From Edolisoma coerulescens (Eukaryota; Chordata; Aves; Passeriformes; Campephagidae), in the NCBI GenBank assembly GCA_013397115.1, contig VWZW01002564.1:311183-375182 (forward strand): 64,000 nt of DNA. The letters are read 5' to 3'. Shown here one piece after another: positions 46,680-57,600 of this stretch. Made by a program: the position numbers and the translations under genes. Below the pieces are notes generated by a model that saw nothing but the letters and a program-made list of their open reading frames with translations, had not been told where the DNA came from and made no database searches. The stretch's first letter is position 1; each line of letters starts with the position of its first letter.

Positions 46680-47604
46680 ATATTAATATGTAGAATACTG
46701 TTACCTTGCTTAGCTTATGACACCAGTGGATTTGAATATCTTTCCTAAGAGGGCATTGGTTGTACTGACCTCCAGTTTTCTTGATGCTTTATTGTTTTGA
46801 AGGCATTTTAAGCCATGGCAAAGTGTCTGATTTCCATCTTCCCCATTTGCACTCTCTTTAAAAAGAAATGTAATTTTCCTGGTTTCTCTTTCCTCTCTAC
46901 ACCATTCTGGCATTCTCTAGTACCTGGTTATTTCTCACAGAGAGAGCAAACCCACTTTTTAGACAAAATATAACCACTCATCAGTGCCATTTCAGTTTGT
47001 AAAAATCTCCATGAACCAAGGAAGCTTTTCCCTTTTCCCTGGCAGTCAATACAGTAATTCTGAGGCCCTGTAAAAACCAAAGACCTTTGACTCTTGCAGG
47101 TTTGGCTGCCTCTTGCTGAGCCCAGGACATGACATCCTTCTGAAAACCCCAGCACTGCAAAGCCTTTAAGACCCTGCATTGTGGACACTAAGCAGAATTT
47201 ATTAATGGATTAACAGAAGCATTTTTACGAGCTCTGAGGGCCATCACCATTTTGTGTGTCAGAGGCACACACAAAGCACAGAGGTGAAGGGAACTCCTGG
47301 GTCACTGAATTTGTGCCCCTGCTGTGGCAGACAGCCAAGTCCCATAAGCCTGTACATAAATTTACCACGTTGCAGCCCACAGATGCTGCGAGGAAAGAAA
47401 AGGGGAGGGTCTTGCTGCCTCTCTTGCACTTTGGAAAATGTTCTAAAACCTCCTCAGTCTTCAAAACTAACTTCTAGCCTATGTGTTTTTCTGATTATCT
47501 GAAGGCATTCACTTCAGAAGATATTTTTTTCCCCTTGTGTTCAGTGTGAAGATGTAGAAAAAGTTGTCGTACGCTCAGGTCTTTCAGTCTTGTCTTGTAA
47601 GGAC

Positions 47605-48230
47605 CAGAGAACCACAGAATCACAGAACGTTAAGGGGTTGGAATGAACCCTAGAGATCATCTCATCCCAACCCCTGCCATGGGCAGGGACACTTCCCACT
47701 ATCCCAGGTTGCCCAAGGCCCCATCCAGCCTGGCCTTGGACACCTCCAGGGATGGGGCAGCCACAACCTCCTTGGGCAAGCTCGGCCAGTGTCTCACCAT
47801 GATCACAATAAAGAGTTTCTTCCTAATATCTAACCTAAATTCTTATTTCTCTTTCAATTTGTACCCATTCCCCCCCTGTCCTGTCACTCCAGTTCCTGAC
47901 AGAGTCCCTCTCCAGCTTCCCTGTAACCCCTTCAGATACTGGAAGGTGCCATGAGGTCTCCACACAACCTTCTCTTCTCCAGCTGAATAGCCACATCTTT
48001 CCCAGCCTGTCTTCATAGGGGAGGTGCTCCAATCCTCCTATCAACTTTGTGGCCTCCTCTGGACTTGCTCCAACAATTCCACATCCTTCTTATGTTGGGG
48101 ACACCAGACCTGGGCACAGCACTGCAGGTGGGGTCTCACCAGAGCAGATGGAGGTGGAGAATCTCCTCCTTGGACCTGCTGTCCATGTTCCTTTCAATGG
48201 AGGCCAGGATATTCAAGTCTGTTTTGGTGC
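47605..48230 (-). mobile_element. CR1 LINE, longest uninterrupted copy in the window
   Basis: From 47609 the + strand reads as the reverse complement of CR1: the terminal repeat 'cacagaatcacagaa', 'ctgccatgggcagggacact', 'ccatccagcctggccttgga', 'aatatctaacctaaattctt', 'cttctccagctgaatagcc', 'ttgtggcctcctctggactt' and 'ggacaccagacctgggcac', the last blocks lying in the end of the reverse-transcriptase frame. It is truncated at the 5' side of the element near 48230 and is non-coding. Confidence 0.93.
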
Positions 48231-49639
48231 CAGAGTCAGCTCAGTGGAAGATCAGCAACGTGCCCTGTGTGCTCCTGCTGAGCCCTGGGAAGTGACTGGT
48301 ACAACCACATTGACTGTTTCACCTTCCCCTAATGGAAATTATAATTTTGGATGGGCCCTAAAACATTTGAAGTGAGTTAATTCTGTGAAACAGAGCTTAG
48401 CTTGATCCTTTGGATGACTTTCAGCCAACCCATCTATCTCCCTCCCTTACTACCATACTTATAATTATTTTTTCCTGAAGCAATTACCTAGAGCCCATGT
48501 GTGGCTGAGACCAGTTTAATTCACCTGTGGTTTCTCCTTTCTTGTCCCTGTCTTTGCTCTACAGATTCTCCAATCATCTGATGCTGGTGTTTGATGAAGA
48601 GCACCCCTTGCCTGCTGGGTCTCACCTCACCAGAGTGCCAATGTGTTACTCTGATAAAGAGTAGCAAATGTGACATTGTGCTCTTGACATGCCATCATTA
48701 ACACACACACCCCAGCATTTTTTAATGCTATATATAATTTCCCAGAAGTCAGGCAACACAAGCTGAAATAACGAATTTATGGTTCATACCCAACTGTCTG
48801 ATTTGTCTTCCTGTCAGCCTCGGCCCTGCCAGCATCGTCTGAAGATAATTCTCCATTTTGCTGAGAATTAATCTGTGGAGAGGGAGGGAGGAGGGGACGG
48901 GGAGAACTGAGCAGTGATTTCTTACCTTTTATCACAATGAGAAAGTCAATGCAAAGCAGGGAAAGTCAAATGTTGTGAGGTTGCCTGTGTGTTTCTCAGT
49001 CAAGAGCCAAACCCTTCACCTTTGATATTTCCCCTGGGGCAGTGGCTGTTTGGGTGCTGGTGCCCACTCCGAGCAGGGCTGAGGGGTGCCAAGATCTGGG
49101 TTTGGCCAGGGGCAGGAGGGGAGCGAGGGGACAGAGGAGGGGGCCACGTTGCACTCTGCTTATTATATAAAAGGAACATTGCCATCTACTAAATAAGGTG
49201 ATTATGCAAGGAAGAGATTGCTACTGAAACAAATTGAATCAAATTCCCCCAAAAATTCATGGGATAGTCAAGAAAGTTGTGTCTGATTGGCCTGAGCACA
49301 GAATCTTGTTGCCCTTGGCTGGTTGAAGTGGGGAAGGGAGCAGCAAACTGGCTGGAGCCTCTTTAAAATTTGGTACATGGTGTAGCCCTCTCCACCCTTG
49401 GGCCAGGGGTGCCATGAGGTCTGAAAGCAGTACCTGGAGCTGTGCTTTTGTGGGGTGATCATCTCCCTTCTTGAAAAGACATTGCCAAGGACCCCATGGC
49501 TTCCTCCCTGACTCCCAAAGGGATTCCATGAGCAAGGAAAACTCTTGTGAAAACCCAGAAGGACCTTGGCCACATCTGGATCAGCCCTCCAGGAGTTTCC
49601 CTGCTCTTTTTGGGAAGCTGGACTGGCAGAGAGGGTAAC

Positions 49640-49678
49640 AGCAGTTTTCACCAGCAGTTTTCACCGGCAGCTTTCACC
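49640..49678. repeat. Triplicated 13-bp unit
   Basis: Three neighbouring copies of a unit like 'agcagttttcacc' (the third reads 'ggcagctttcacc') form a minimal minisatellite. Confidence 0.75.
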
Positions 49679-51641
49679 TGGGGTACCCTTGGTGCTGGAT
49701 GTTCCCACTGAACACACTCCTCCGCATGGTTTTGATTTCCACTGAGCATTGTGCAGCTTCTTCCTGCCCTGCTCCTGAGGAGGATGAATGCTCCTTGCCC
49801 CTGCTTTTGAGCAGAGCATCTCCCTGTGTTTCTTTGGAGGCCACCTGCAGTGCAGTGAAAACTAACTGCGGAGAAGTTTTACTGTTTTAATTTTTTTTTA
49901 ATGGAGCAATTTTTCCAATCCTACCTCCTGCAAGGCCAGTTGACTTAGTCATCCCGGGCTCCAAATGTGCAGGGCTCACTGGGAGACAGCAGCTGTTGTA
50001 CAAGTGCTGTAAAATGGATTATCCTCCACAGCAGCCTCTGGCATCTTCAGTCCTCCCAAGGCCAGGAGTGCCCGGTCCTTGTCCTGAGATTTCCCCATTT
50101 CAGCAGTGCGAAGTTCCCAGGTCACAACTGCTGCTGCAACATGGGGTAAAGCCAGGCTGGAGGCAGTGACAAAATTCCTCCAGATCATGGTGCAGACCTC
50201 GATTGCACCCAGGAGTTTCATTTATCCCTGCTGTTGATCTTATGAGCCTTGTCCTTTTGCATATGCATAAGCACACATCCAGATACGGACACACATGGCA
50301 TGGAATGGGGTTCTTTTAATTTATTTTACGACACAAAAGGCTGACTCCAGATCAATAATCTTTGATTTTCAAGTTCCCAGATAGTTTTTCTGGGGTGTGG
50401 CATTCCCTACCTTTCACCTGAAAGGCTGAGACAGGAGTTATCACTAAGAGTTGTGATAACAGACTGCAGGCAGAAACTTTTTCTTTGCCCTCAGCCTGAT
50501 AAATGAGGGAGAAACTGTGTCCCCATGAGCAGAAAATGAACAGCTGGGCATTTTTGCTTCACTGGGGCATGCAGAAAGCTCACGTCTTCACTTCCTTCAC
50601 CTTGGGTGTGGCTCTTAGAAAACTCGGTGCACATGGTGAGCAGGGTGCCAGTGGCCATGGTGGGCACGAGATACCCGGTTCCCTTGGCTAAATACACACA
50701 AGTATGTAAAGTTTGGCCACAAAACACCTCCTGACCCTCAGGCTCTGTGCACAGAGCATGCAAAGAGCTCTGAAACAGCTGCCTGCAGCCAGCAGCCACG
50801 ATGCACCGATGGCAACAGCCGAGCATCAATCACACGGGGCTGTCCTTGAGGTGACACAGGACAGGGGGTGTTAATGCTGCAGCCAAGGTGTTTCAGCAGG
50901 TAGTGTTACATGGGTTTCATACCTCCCCTTTGGCTTACCATCAGAAAAGCAGCACTTGTTTTTCGCCTGACTGCTGGAAGTCCCCAGAGGATAGCACAGT
51001 CCTGGAGCCAGGCAGGGAAAAGCCTTGCCCAGCCCCAGGAGGGAAGTTTGGGTAGGCAGCAAGTGAGTGAAGGTCAAGTGAGACCTTCACTGAAACCTTT
51101 CCCTTCAGCCCAGGGGGTGGGGTAGCATCTCTGGCTCCTCTGGCCAGCTGTCCTAGGGGACACTAAGGAGAGACTTCAAGCTCAAGTGGAAGAGGTGGGA
51201 TGCGAGGCTTGAAAGAAATACTGCTTTCCAATGAGTTTTCTTTGGGGTAATGATATCATGAAATAAATCAGGAGGGAGCATGTCATCCTTGAATCACTGT
51301 GGAGCCCACCTGTGACATGACTCATGGCCTTGGTGACTTATTTAGGATGACTGAACCTCATGAGAGTCCTGTGATTAAGCAGCCACCAGCACTTGTGAAG
51401 TGCCTTGACTTGTCAGGGCCCCAAATATAGAAGAGAATATAGAATATTTTGGTCAGACTGGAGGAATGTTTTGATGAATAAAGATTTCCAGGGAAGCCCA
51501 CATTTGCCAACAGCAGGAAGAACAGTGATTTTTTAAAGTGATGCTCCCAGCCCAAATTTGGCTAAGAAAGAAGATATAATCTAGGGACTTTCAGCATGAG
51601 TGCTAATGCAAATGCCCTCACCATCTGCTTTATTTGCACAA

Positions 51642-51658
51642 GCACACACACACACACT
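51642..51658. repeat. (CA)n microsatellite
   Basis: About eight CA units, possibly polymorphic. Confidence 0.85.
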
Positions 51659-53974
51659 CAGTTTATAAAATTCCAATTCTCTCCTGTTGCTTTCTCAAGC
51701 CGCCCATCCCACTGCAATGGGAGCAGTGACGTGGGGCTGTCCCAAGCATGGCTCCTGGCCTGGGTCCCATCCCAGCAGTGCTGTGCCACGCTGTGGTGGG
51801 CACACAGTGCCTCCTGCTCTCACCTCTCACAGAAGAAACCACAGCTTCATGAACCAGGGTGTGAGGGGATGCCACCTGTGTGTCTATCCCTGCCCCGACC
51901 TCAGGTTTCACAGCCCTGATTGTGCTCTGGCCATCGGGGTTGACCCCAGGGAAGCCAGCACAGGCTCCAGCCATTCCTACATGGCCAGGAGTCATTCTGG
52001 GATGTCTCAGCTCCCAGCCTTGCTCCAGCAGAGGGAACTGCTGGGGCTGCCTCCAGCCCACGCGCTGGGGAGGGAGATTAAGATGCGCTTCACACACACT
52101 CCAGCGTGACTGCAGAGAGCGGTGTCCTTTAGCAAATGGTAAATAATTGACACTTTACTCTGCTGGCAGCCAGCACCCCCGTCGGCAGCTGGGTTTGTCG
52201 TTTTGCATCCCCTCAGTGGCTCTAATTTCAAATTTACAGTAACATATGCCCAGAGAGCTGCTGGCCTTTCCCCAGCATCACGGATGCTCATTCCCTGCTG
52301 CCCTGCGCTGTGATGGGTGAGGAGTGAGTGACATCTCTGCCTCTGCCACGGATCCTCTCTTGGCTTCCTGTGGTGGGAGAACAGAGCCTTTTTGTTACTT
52401 CCCCTCTGGTTGGGTTTCTTATTATATGATTATTATTTAGACTGGGCAGCTGGGGACCACGGTATTTCCAGTACGCTTATTTAGCTGTATGCCTCCCATT
52501 AGTGTCAATGACAATTGCACGGCTAAAACTGACCAGATCCTGTTGAAGATTTACCCCGTGGGTTAGCATTTCACAGAGATGAGATTTCCCCTCCCCCTTT
52601 CAGAGCCTTTGCTGCAGTCATTCCATGGAGAGAAAATTGGAAGTCCCTGTGCAAGAGGAAGAGCGGCTCAGTTAGGAAATGGAAATCTGCATCAGGGAAG
52701 GGTTGTGGAGGGACAGGCAGAGTGGGAAGAGTGGAACCTGAACTTCCCCCTCCAGTCTCACTGTACCATGTCAAGGCATAGAACATCTGCTGAGACCCAC
52801 AGATCCTTCTGCTATGAAAGTGTTAAGATTGGCAGAAGACTTTTTTTTTTTAAACCTCATTTGCTACATAAAATCTGCCTGAAAGATAAGCAGAACATTT
52901 ATCAGCCCTTTCCTGACAACTCACCAGTTTCACTGAGGGTTTTGGGTCACCTAGGAGGGGAAGCCTGGGGGAGGATGGGGTTGTGTCCCCATGCTGTTAC
53001 CTGGCACAGCATCGGTGGCCACTGTGGCTCTGCCATGGAGCTGCGCAGGACGGATGGGGCCACCTGGGCAACGTTTCTGCCACTCTCTCCTTGAAGATGG
53101 TCATGCCCTGGGAGCTCTCTCTCCTCCAGCAGGCTCTGCTGGAGGAGTTATTTGTCCCTCTGACACTGGCCATAAATTTCAAGGCCAGAAGGAGTCATTA
53201 CGGTCGGCCAGCCTGACCCCTGATACAACACGGAGCGTGATTTGTGCGTCAAGCCCGGGACTTTCTTTGGAGATCTAATAAATCACTGGGAAAGGCAGTC
53301 AGTCCTGATTTTAAAGGCTGCAAGCCACTGTGCCGTGTCCCTGGGTAAGCTATTGAAGTGGTTAATTATCCCTGTGGAGCAAATGCCTGCCTTTATCCCC
53401 AGCCTGAGCAGCCCTGCCTGTGCACACGCGCAGCCGCGGCACCGTGTCATGCCTCCCGACGGATCCGCTGGGCACAGCTCTTCCCAGGGGGCAGGGGTTG
53501 TCAGCCACGGTCACATCACCTCCTGACTTTCCCTCTGACAAGCCAAACAAATTGGGTTTCTTGAGCCTGATTGGCCAGCTCACTTGAGAGAGGCAGCTGC
53601 GTGGATTTTTCTTGTCTCGTGTCAGGAGGTCACGCAGGTCCAAATCAAACGTAAAGTGGAAGAGGGGTCAGGAGTCCATGCCCTCAGGTGGGTGCACAAT
53701 CCCACTTAGAATCACCTGTGGGTTGAAGGCACTCCCCATGGCTGGGAGAGAAACAACCCCTGTGTTTAACTTTCTGGCCCAGGCAGGAAGAGCAGAGAGC
53801 AGTGTTTATCAAAGTCACGGCTGGGAGGGCAGGGAGTGAATGTGAAAAGGATAAGAGACCCTCTGCCAGGTCACTCTTTCCCAATGCTTCATGAGCCAAG
53901 TGACCCCAATCCTGTCAGAAGGGTGCCCAAAGGTGGGGGCTTGAGGCTCAAGAATGGTCTGATGTACTCCAGGG

Positions 53975-54445
53975 TTTTCTGGAGCGTGTCCAGAGAAGGG
54001 CAATGGAGCTGGGGAAGGGTCTGGAGCACAGGTCTGATGAGGAGCAACTGAGGGAGCTGGGGGTGTTTAGTCTGGAGAAAAGGAGGCTCAGAGGGGACCT
54101 TCTCACTCTCTACAGCTCCCTAAAAGGCGGTTTTGGCAAGGTGGGAATCAGCCTCTTCTCCCAGGAAACAAGTGAAAGCATGAAACTAAACAGCCTGAAG
54201 TTGCACCAGGGGAGTTTTAGACTGGTGCACAAATTAGGAAAAATTTCTTCACCAGAAAGACATTAAAGGCACTAAAAGCACAAAAGCATTAGAACAGGTT
54301 GCCCAGCAAAGTGGTGGGATCACCATCCCTGGAAGTGTTCAAAGCCAGTGTAGATGGGGCACTTAGGGACATGGTTAATGGTGGCCTTGGCAGAGCTGGG
54401 TTAACAGTTGGACTCGATGATCCTAAAGGTCTTTTCCAACCTGTG
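53975..54445 (+). mobile_element. CR1 LINE 3' portion, distinct subfamily
   Basis: Sense-orientation CR1: 'tggagcgtgtccagagaagg', 'ggagctgggggtgtttagtc', 'tctacagctccctaaaaggc', 'ggaaaaatttcttcaccaga', 'agaacaggttgcccag', 'ggcacttagggacatggtt' and 'ggactcgatgatcctaaagg', ending 'tttccaacct'. The last blocks differ from the other copies here, pointing to another CR1 subfamily. No intact coding frame remains. Confidence 0.92.
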
Positions 54446-57210
54446 GTGTGAGCAAGAGGCCGGCTCCGAGATCCACAACCCATCCCTGTGGACACACAGT
54501 CCAGTGCTTCACACCTGCCCAGCTCAGCCAGAGGAGATCCTGACCCATTTCCCAGGCCAGCTTGCCCCACCCCATGCCATGCAAGTCCTTCACCAGGGGA
54601 AGAGAGGAGGCAGCTCCCAAGGGAGGTGCTGCTTCCTGCAGCCAGGCTTGGTGGGGCCAGGGCCTGGTAACGCGGAGTTCATTCAGAACCGCTCTCATTT
54701 CCTGAGCTGGGATCAAAGGCACGGATTTTCCTTTGTTTGGCAGAGGATAAACCACTGAAAGAAGTCTGACTTCAGGCTGCCAGCTGGGTCTGCAAGGAGC
54801 CAGAGGAGTCTGCTCTGCACTGGGGAGGGCAGGAGGTGAACTTGAGTGGAGAACTCTCACAGGAGCTGTGCTTGAAAAGCAATCCAGAGGCCAGAGTGAG
54901 CTGGCTGCTAGATTTTGAATCAAACCTTCCTCTCCTGAGGGAAAGAAACAATTTCCTCTAAAAGGGTCAAAGACAGTGGAATTAGTCTGCATCTTTTCAC
55001 TGGAGGTCATTGCATCTTCCCAGCTGCCTCAGGATGGAGTGCTGTGGGTACTCTGATATCCAGCAGCTGATCCTTTGGCACCTGTGTTTCAGGTCTCTTG
55101 CTAGACAGAGGGTCTAAGAAGTTGTCCTGCTTATTTTTCCTATATTCCAGCCTCTGCAGGAGTCAAAATGATTTCCAGGGTGGGTACATCTTACAGCACT
55201 GGGCTGTCTTCTCATCAAGCACCCTCAAGGCATGAGACATGGTAGGAAAAGGGAAGGATCAGTGAGGAATTTAAATCAGGTGCACGTGCTCTCCTGCCAC
55301 CAATCTGCTGTTAACTCCAGAGTACCTGAGGTGGGAGAGAAATACAGTCCCCAGACAACAGGTGATCATCTCTTGCATGTTAATTCCTGTAATTACTCTG
55401 AATTTACTCTTCTCTCTGATGGCCCTGTTGTCGCTGTCAGAACAAAACCCAAAATCACACGTTTGTGAAAGGACAGACAAAGCTCTCTGAGAGCCAGTCT
55501 ACAGCACAAAAGTCAGCTGCTGTTTTCAATGCAATCAGAAGTGCCAGAATTTCCCCTCTGCAAGTTCCCAACATCCCCTCATGCTGGTCTTTGTGATCTA
55601 CTGAACAGGTCATCTTGACCATCAGAAGACCCTTGGGAAGGTGACGTGCAGGGGGGAACTGTGAGAGCTGTCCTAACAGTGCGGTGAAGGTGAAGGGCAG
55701 TGTCCTTCTTGGCCTGAGCCACCCTTGAGACACTGTCACAGGTGAGCCTGAAGGATGCTGTGTCCCCTCTTGGTGGAGACACCTGCCAGAGGTGTCATCA
55801 ACATCCTTTGGGGATGTCAGTCCCTATGCTGTGGGCACCCTGTGCCTCTGCACAAACCTCCTTATGTCACTCCTGGCATACCAGCCCTCTTTTCAGGTGG
55901 CTGTTTTCTTTTTCTGGAAACATTTCCTCTTCTGTCACTCCAGATATACCAATGGCATAAAACACAGCCTCAGAAACTGCCCTTGTTGCTCTCTGAGTTA
56001 CCTTGAGCCCAGTAAGCCCCAAAAGCCCAGCCCTGGGCATAGCAGAGATGCACCAGAGCCCTTGAGATGCTCCCCTTGCTATGGACCCGCCTGGACCCTG
56101 CAGCCAGCATTGATCCTGAGAGGTCACCACGCTGCTGGCCTTCGCCTTGGCCCTCCAAACCCATGCACAGGGTGTGCAGTGATGGCTGGACACTGTCCTT
56201 TTGCTTATGAATTTTGGTCATTTTGTTTAAAGAGCGTTTGATAGAAACATTTATGGCTCCCCAGAAGAAGCTGGCATCTAGGTAGATTCTTGTTGTGGCT
56301 TCATTTGTTGCCTACTTCTGTTACTAATGAGTTGGATTAAAAGGATAGGCTGGTTTGGGGCTTTCTAGTCCTTTCTAGAGGTCCCTTCAAGCCTGTGGGA
56401 CAGCTGGCACAGTTTAAGAGCTGTGTCTGTACTGATACTGCCTCTTTAGGAGCACAGCAGAGATCTGCACTGCCCTTCAAAGGAGGCACTTGGATGCAGG
56501 GGCTTTGTCTGTCTTGGCTTCCTTTACTTGCCTTGCCCTGGAGACTCTAAATTCTCAGCTCATGAGCGAGGCTTTCCAAAGACAAATCTGAAATAAGCCA
56601 TACCTTGTTTATTTGCCCCAAAGCAGTGGCCGTGATTCATCTGCAGATTTCATGCCAGTGTCTAGCTGGATGCCCCTTGTTCTATTGATTTCTGCAGCTC
56701 TGCTTGCAGATAACAAGTTTAAAATCATGGGACTGGACAGGATCTCCTGGGTTGTTGTGTCTCATCTTCCTCTGTCACCCATAGTCATGTTATGCAACTG
56801 CTTTCATAGGCTTGCAAAGCTCCAGCTTAAAATTAGGCAGAACTTTGCTCCTAGGATTCCTTCAGGAAATCCTTTGCAGAATTTCATTCCTCCAGCAGTC
56901 ATTAATGCTGTCATTCCTTGCCTAAACATAGTCAGGAATGATTTGGAGGCATTTGCTCCACGGCCAGCATCATCCTCCAGCTTAAATCACTCATCTCTCT
57001 TTTTAGTGGACACGTTGGGAAGAGGAAAGTGGTTATGGAGAGTGGCCACATCCCCACGGAGCCCCTCAAGCCGCAGGGAGCTGCCAGGGTCCATCGCAGG
57101 GCGCAGGGCCAAGGCCTGAGCTGGCACGAGGAGATGTCCCCAGCAGCTCAGGCACAGTCCCAAGGTCTCAGCGAGCCCTCATCCCCTGGCACTGCTCTCT
57201 CCAGGCCCTC
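54446..57210. other. Intergenic stretch, no supported gene
   Basis: No supported exon. Open frames of 168 codons (+, 56613-57119) and 195 codons (minus strand, 54423-55010, partly over CR1) lack domains. Confidence 0.5.
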
Positions 57211-57600
57211 CTGGAAACACTGATTCCATTTGCATTCGCCTTTTCCCGTGGCTCCCAGCCATCTCATGCCTGAGTGATCTATCTCTGCTCCTTTGTGGAT
57301 AAGCTGCCAGCATGTAGCAGAAATTCTTGTTTGTAGCGTCCAAGTACACGGCGGTGCATTTTTTACTGCTAAATTACATCCCATTTGTCTCAGTCTCACC
57401 CTTAAGGGCACGCAGCTCCTCCTGCGCAATATTCCAGCCCTTATCAGCACCAGCAGCGACTCCCAGCTTCACGTCATTCCTGCCTTCTCTGCTAGGGTCA
57501 TTTAAAGAAAATAAGGATTAAGATAGCATCCAAGACAGCTCCTCGACGAATTCCACCAGGAGCTCACTGCCAAATTTCAATTCCCCTTTCAGCATGGCCT
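57210..57600 (-). mobile_element. Ancient, highly diverged CR1/L3-like LINE fragment
   Basis: Read on the minus strand, blocks such as 'gggatgtaatttagcagtaa', 'aaatgcaccgccgtgtactt', 'acaagaatttctgctacatg', then 'gagatagatcactcagg' and 'aaaaggcgaatgca', follow the order of the late reverse-transcriptase region of the old CR1 lineages well known in turtles and crocodilians. Divergence is far greater than in the other CR1 copies of this window. Assignment is by eye and needs a profile search; a conserved non-coding element derived from such a copy is the alternative. Confidence 0.45.

Larger units (their letters stand above)
45759..47604. other. Intergenic stretch, no supported gene
   Basis: No supported exon. 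It contains a poly-A tract at 46420-46436, and an A/T-rich island around 46.59-46.70 kb with a 9-bp-arm palindrome at 46657-46679. Confidence 0.5.
48231..53974. other. Intergenic stretch, no supported gene
   Basis: No supported exon. It contains three imperfect 13-bp units at 49640-49678 and a (CA)n tract at 51642-51656. Around 52.47-52.57 kb is an A/T-balanced block that resembles an old amniote repeat or conserved element. The rest is unassigned. Confidence 0.5.

Noticed and set aside
54423..55010. 195-codon minus-strand open frame
   Set aside because: Its end overlaps a CR1 copy and the rest has no recognisable domain or exon context.
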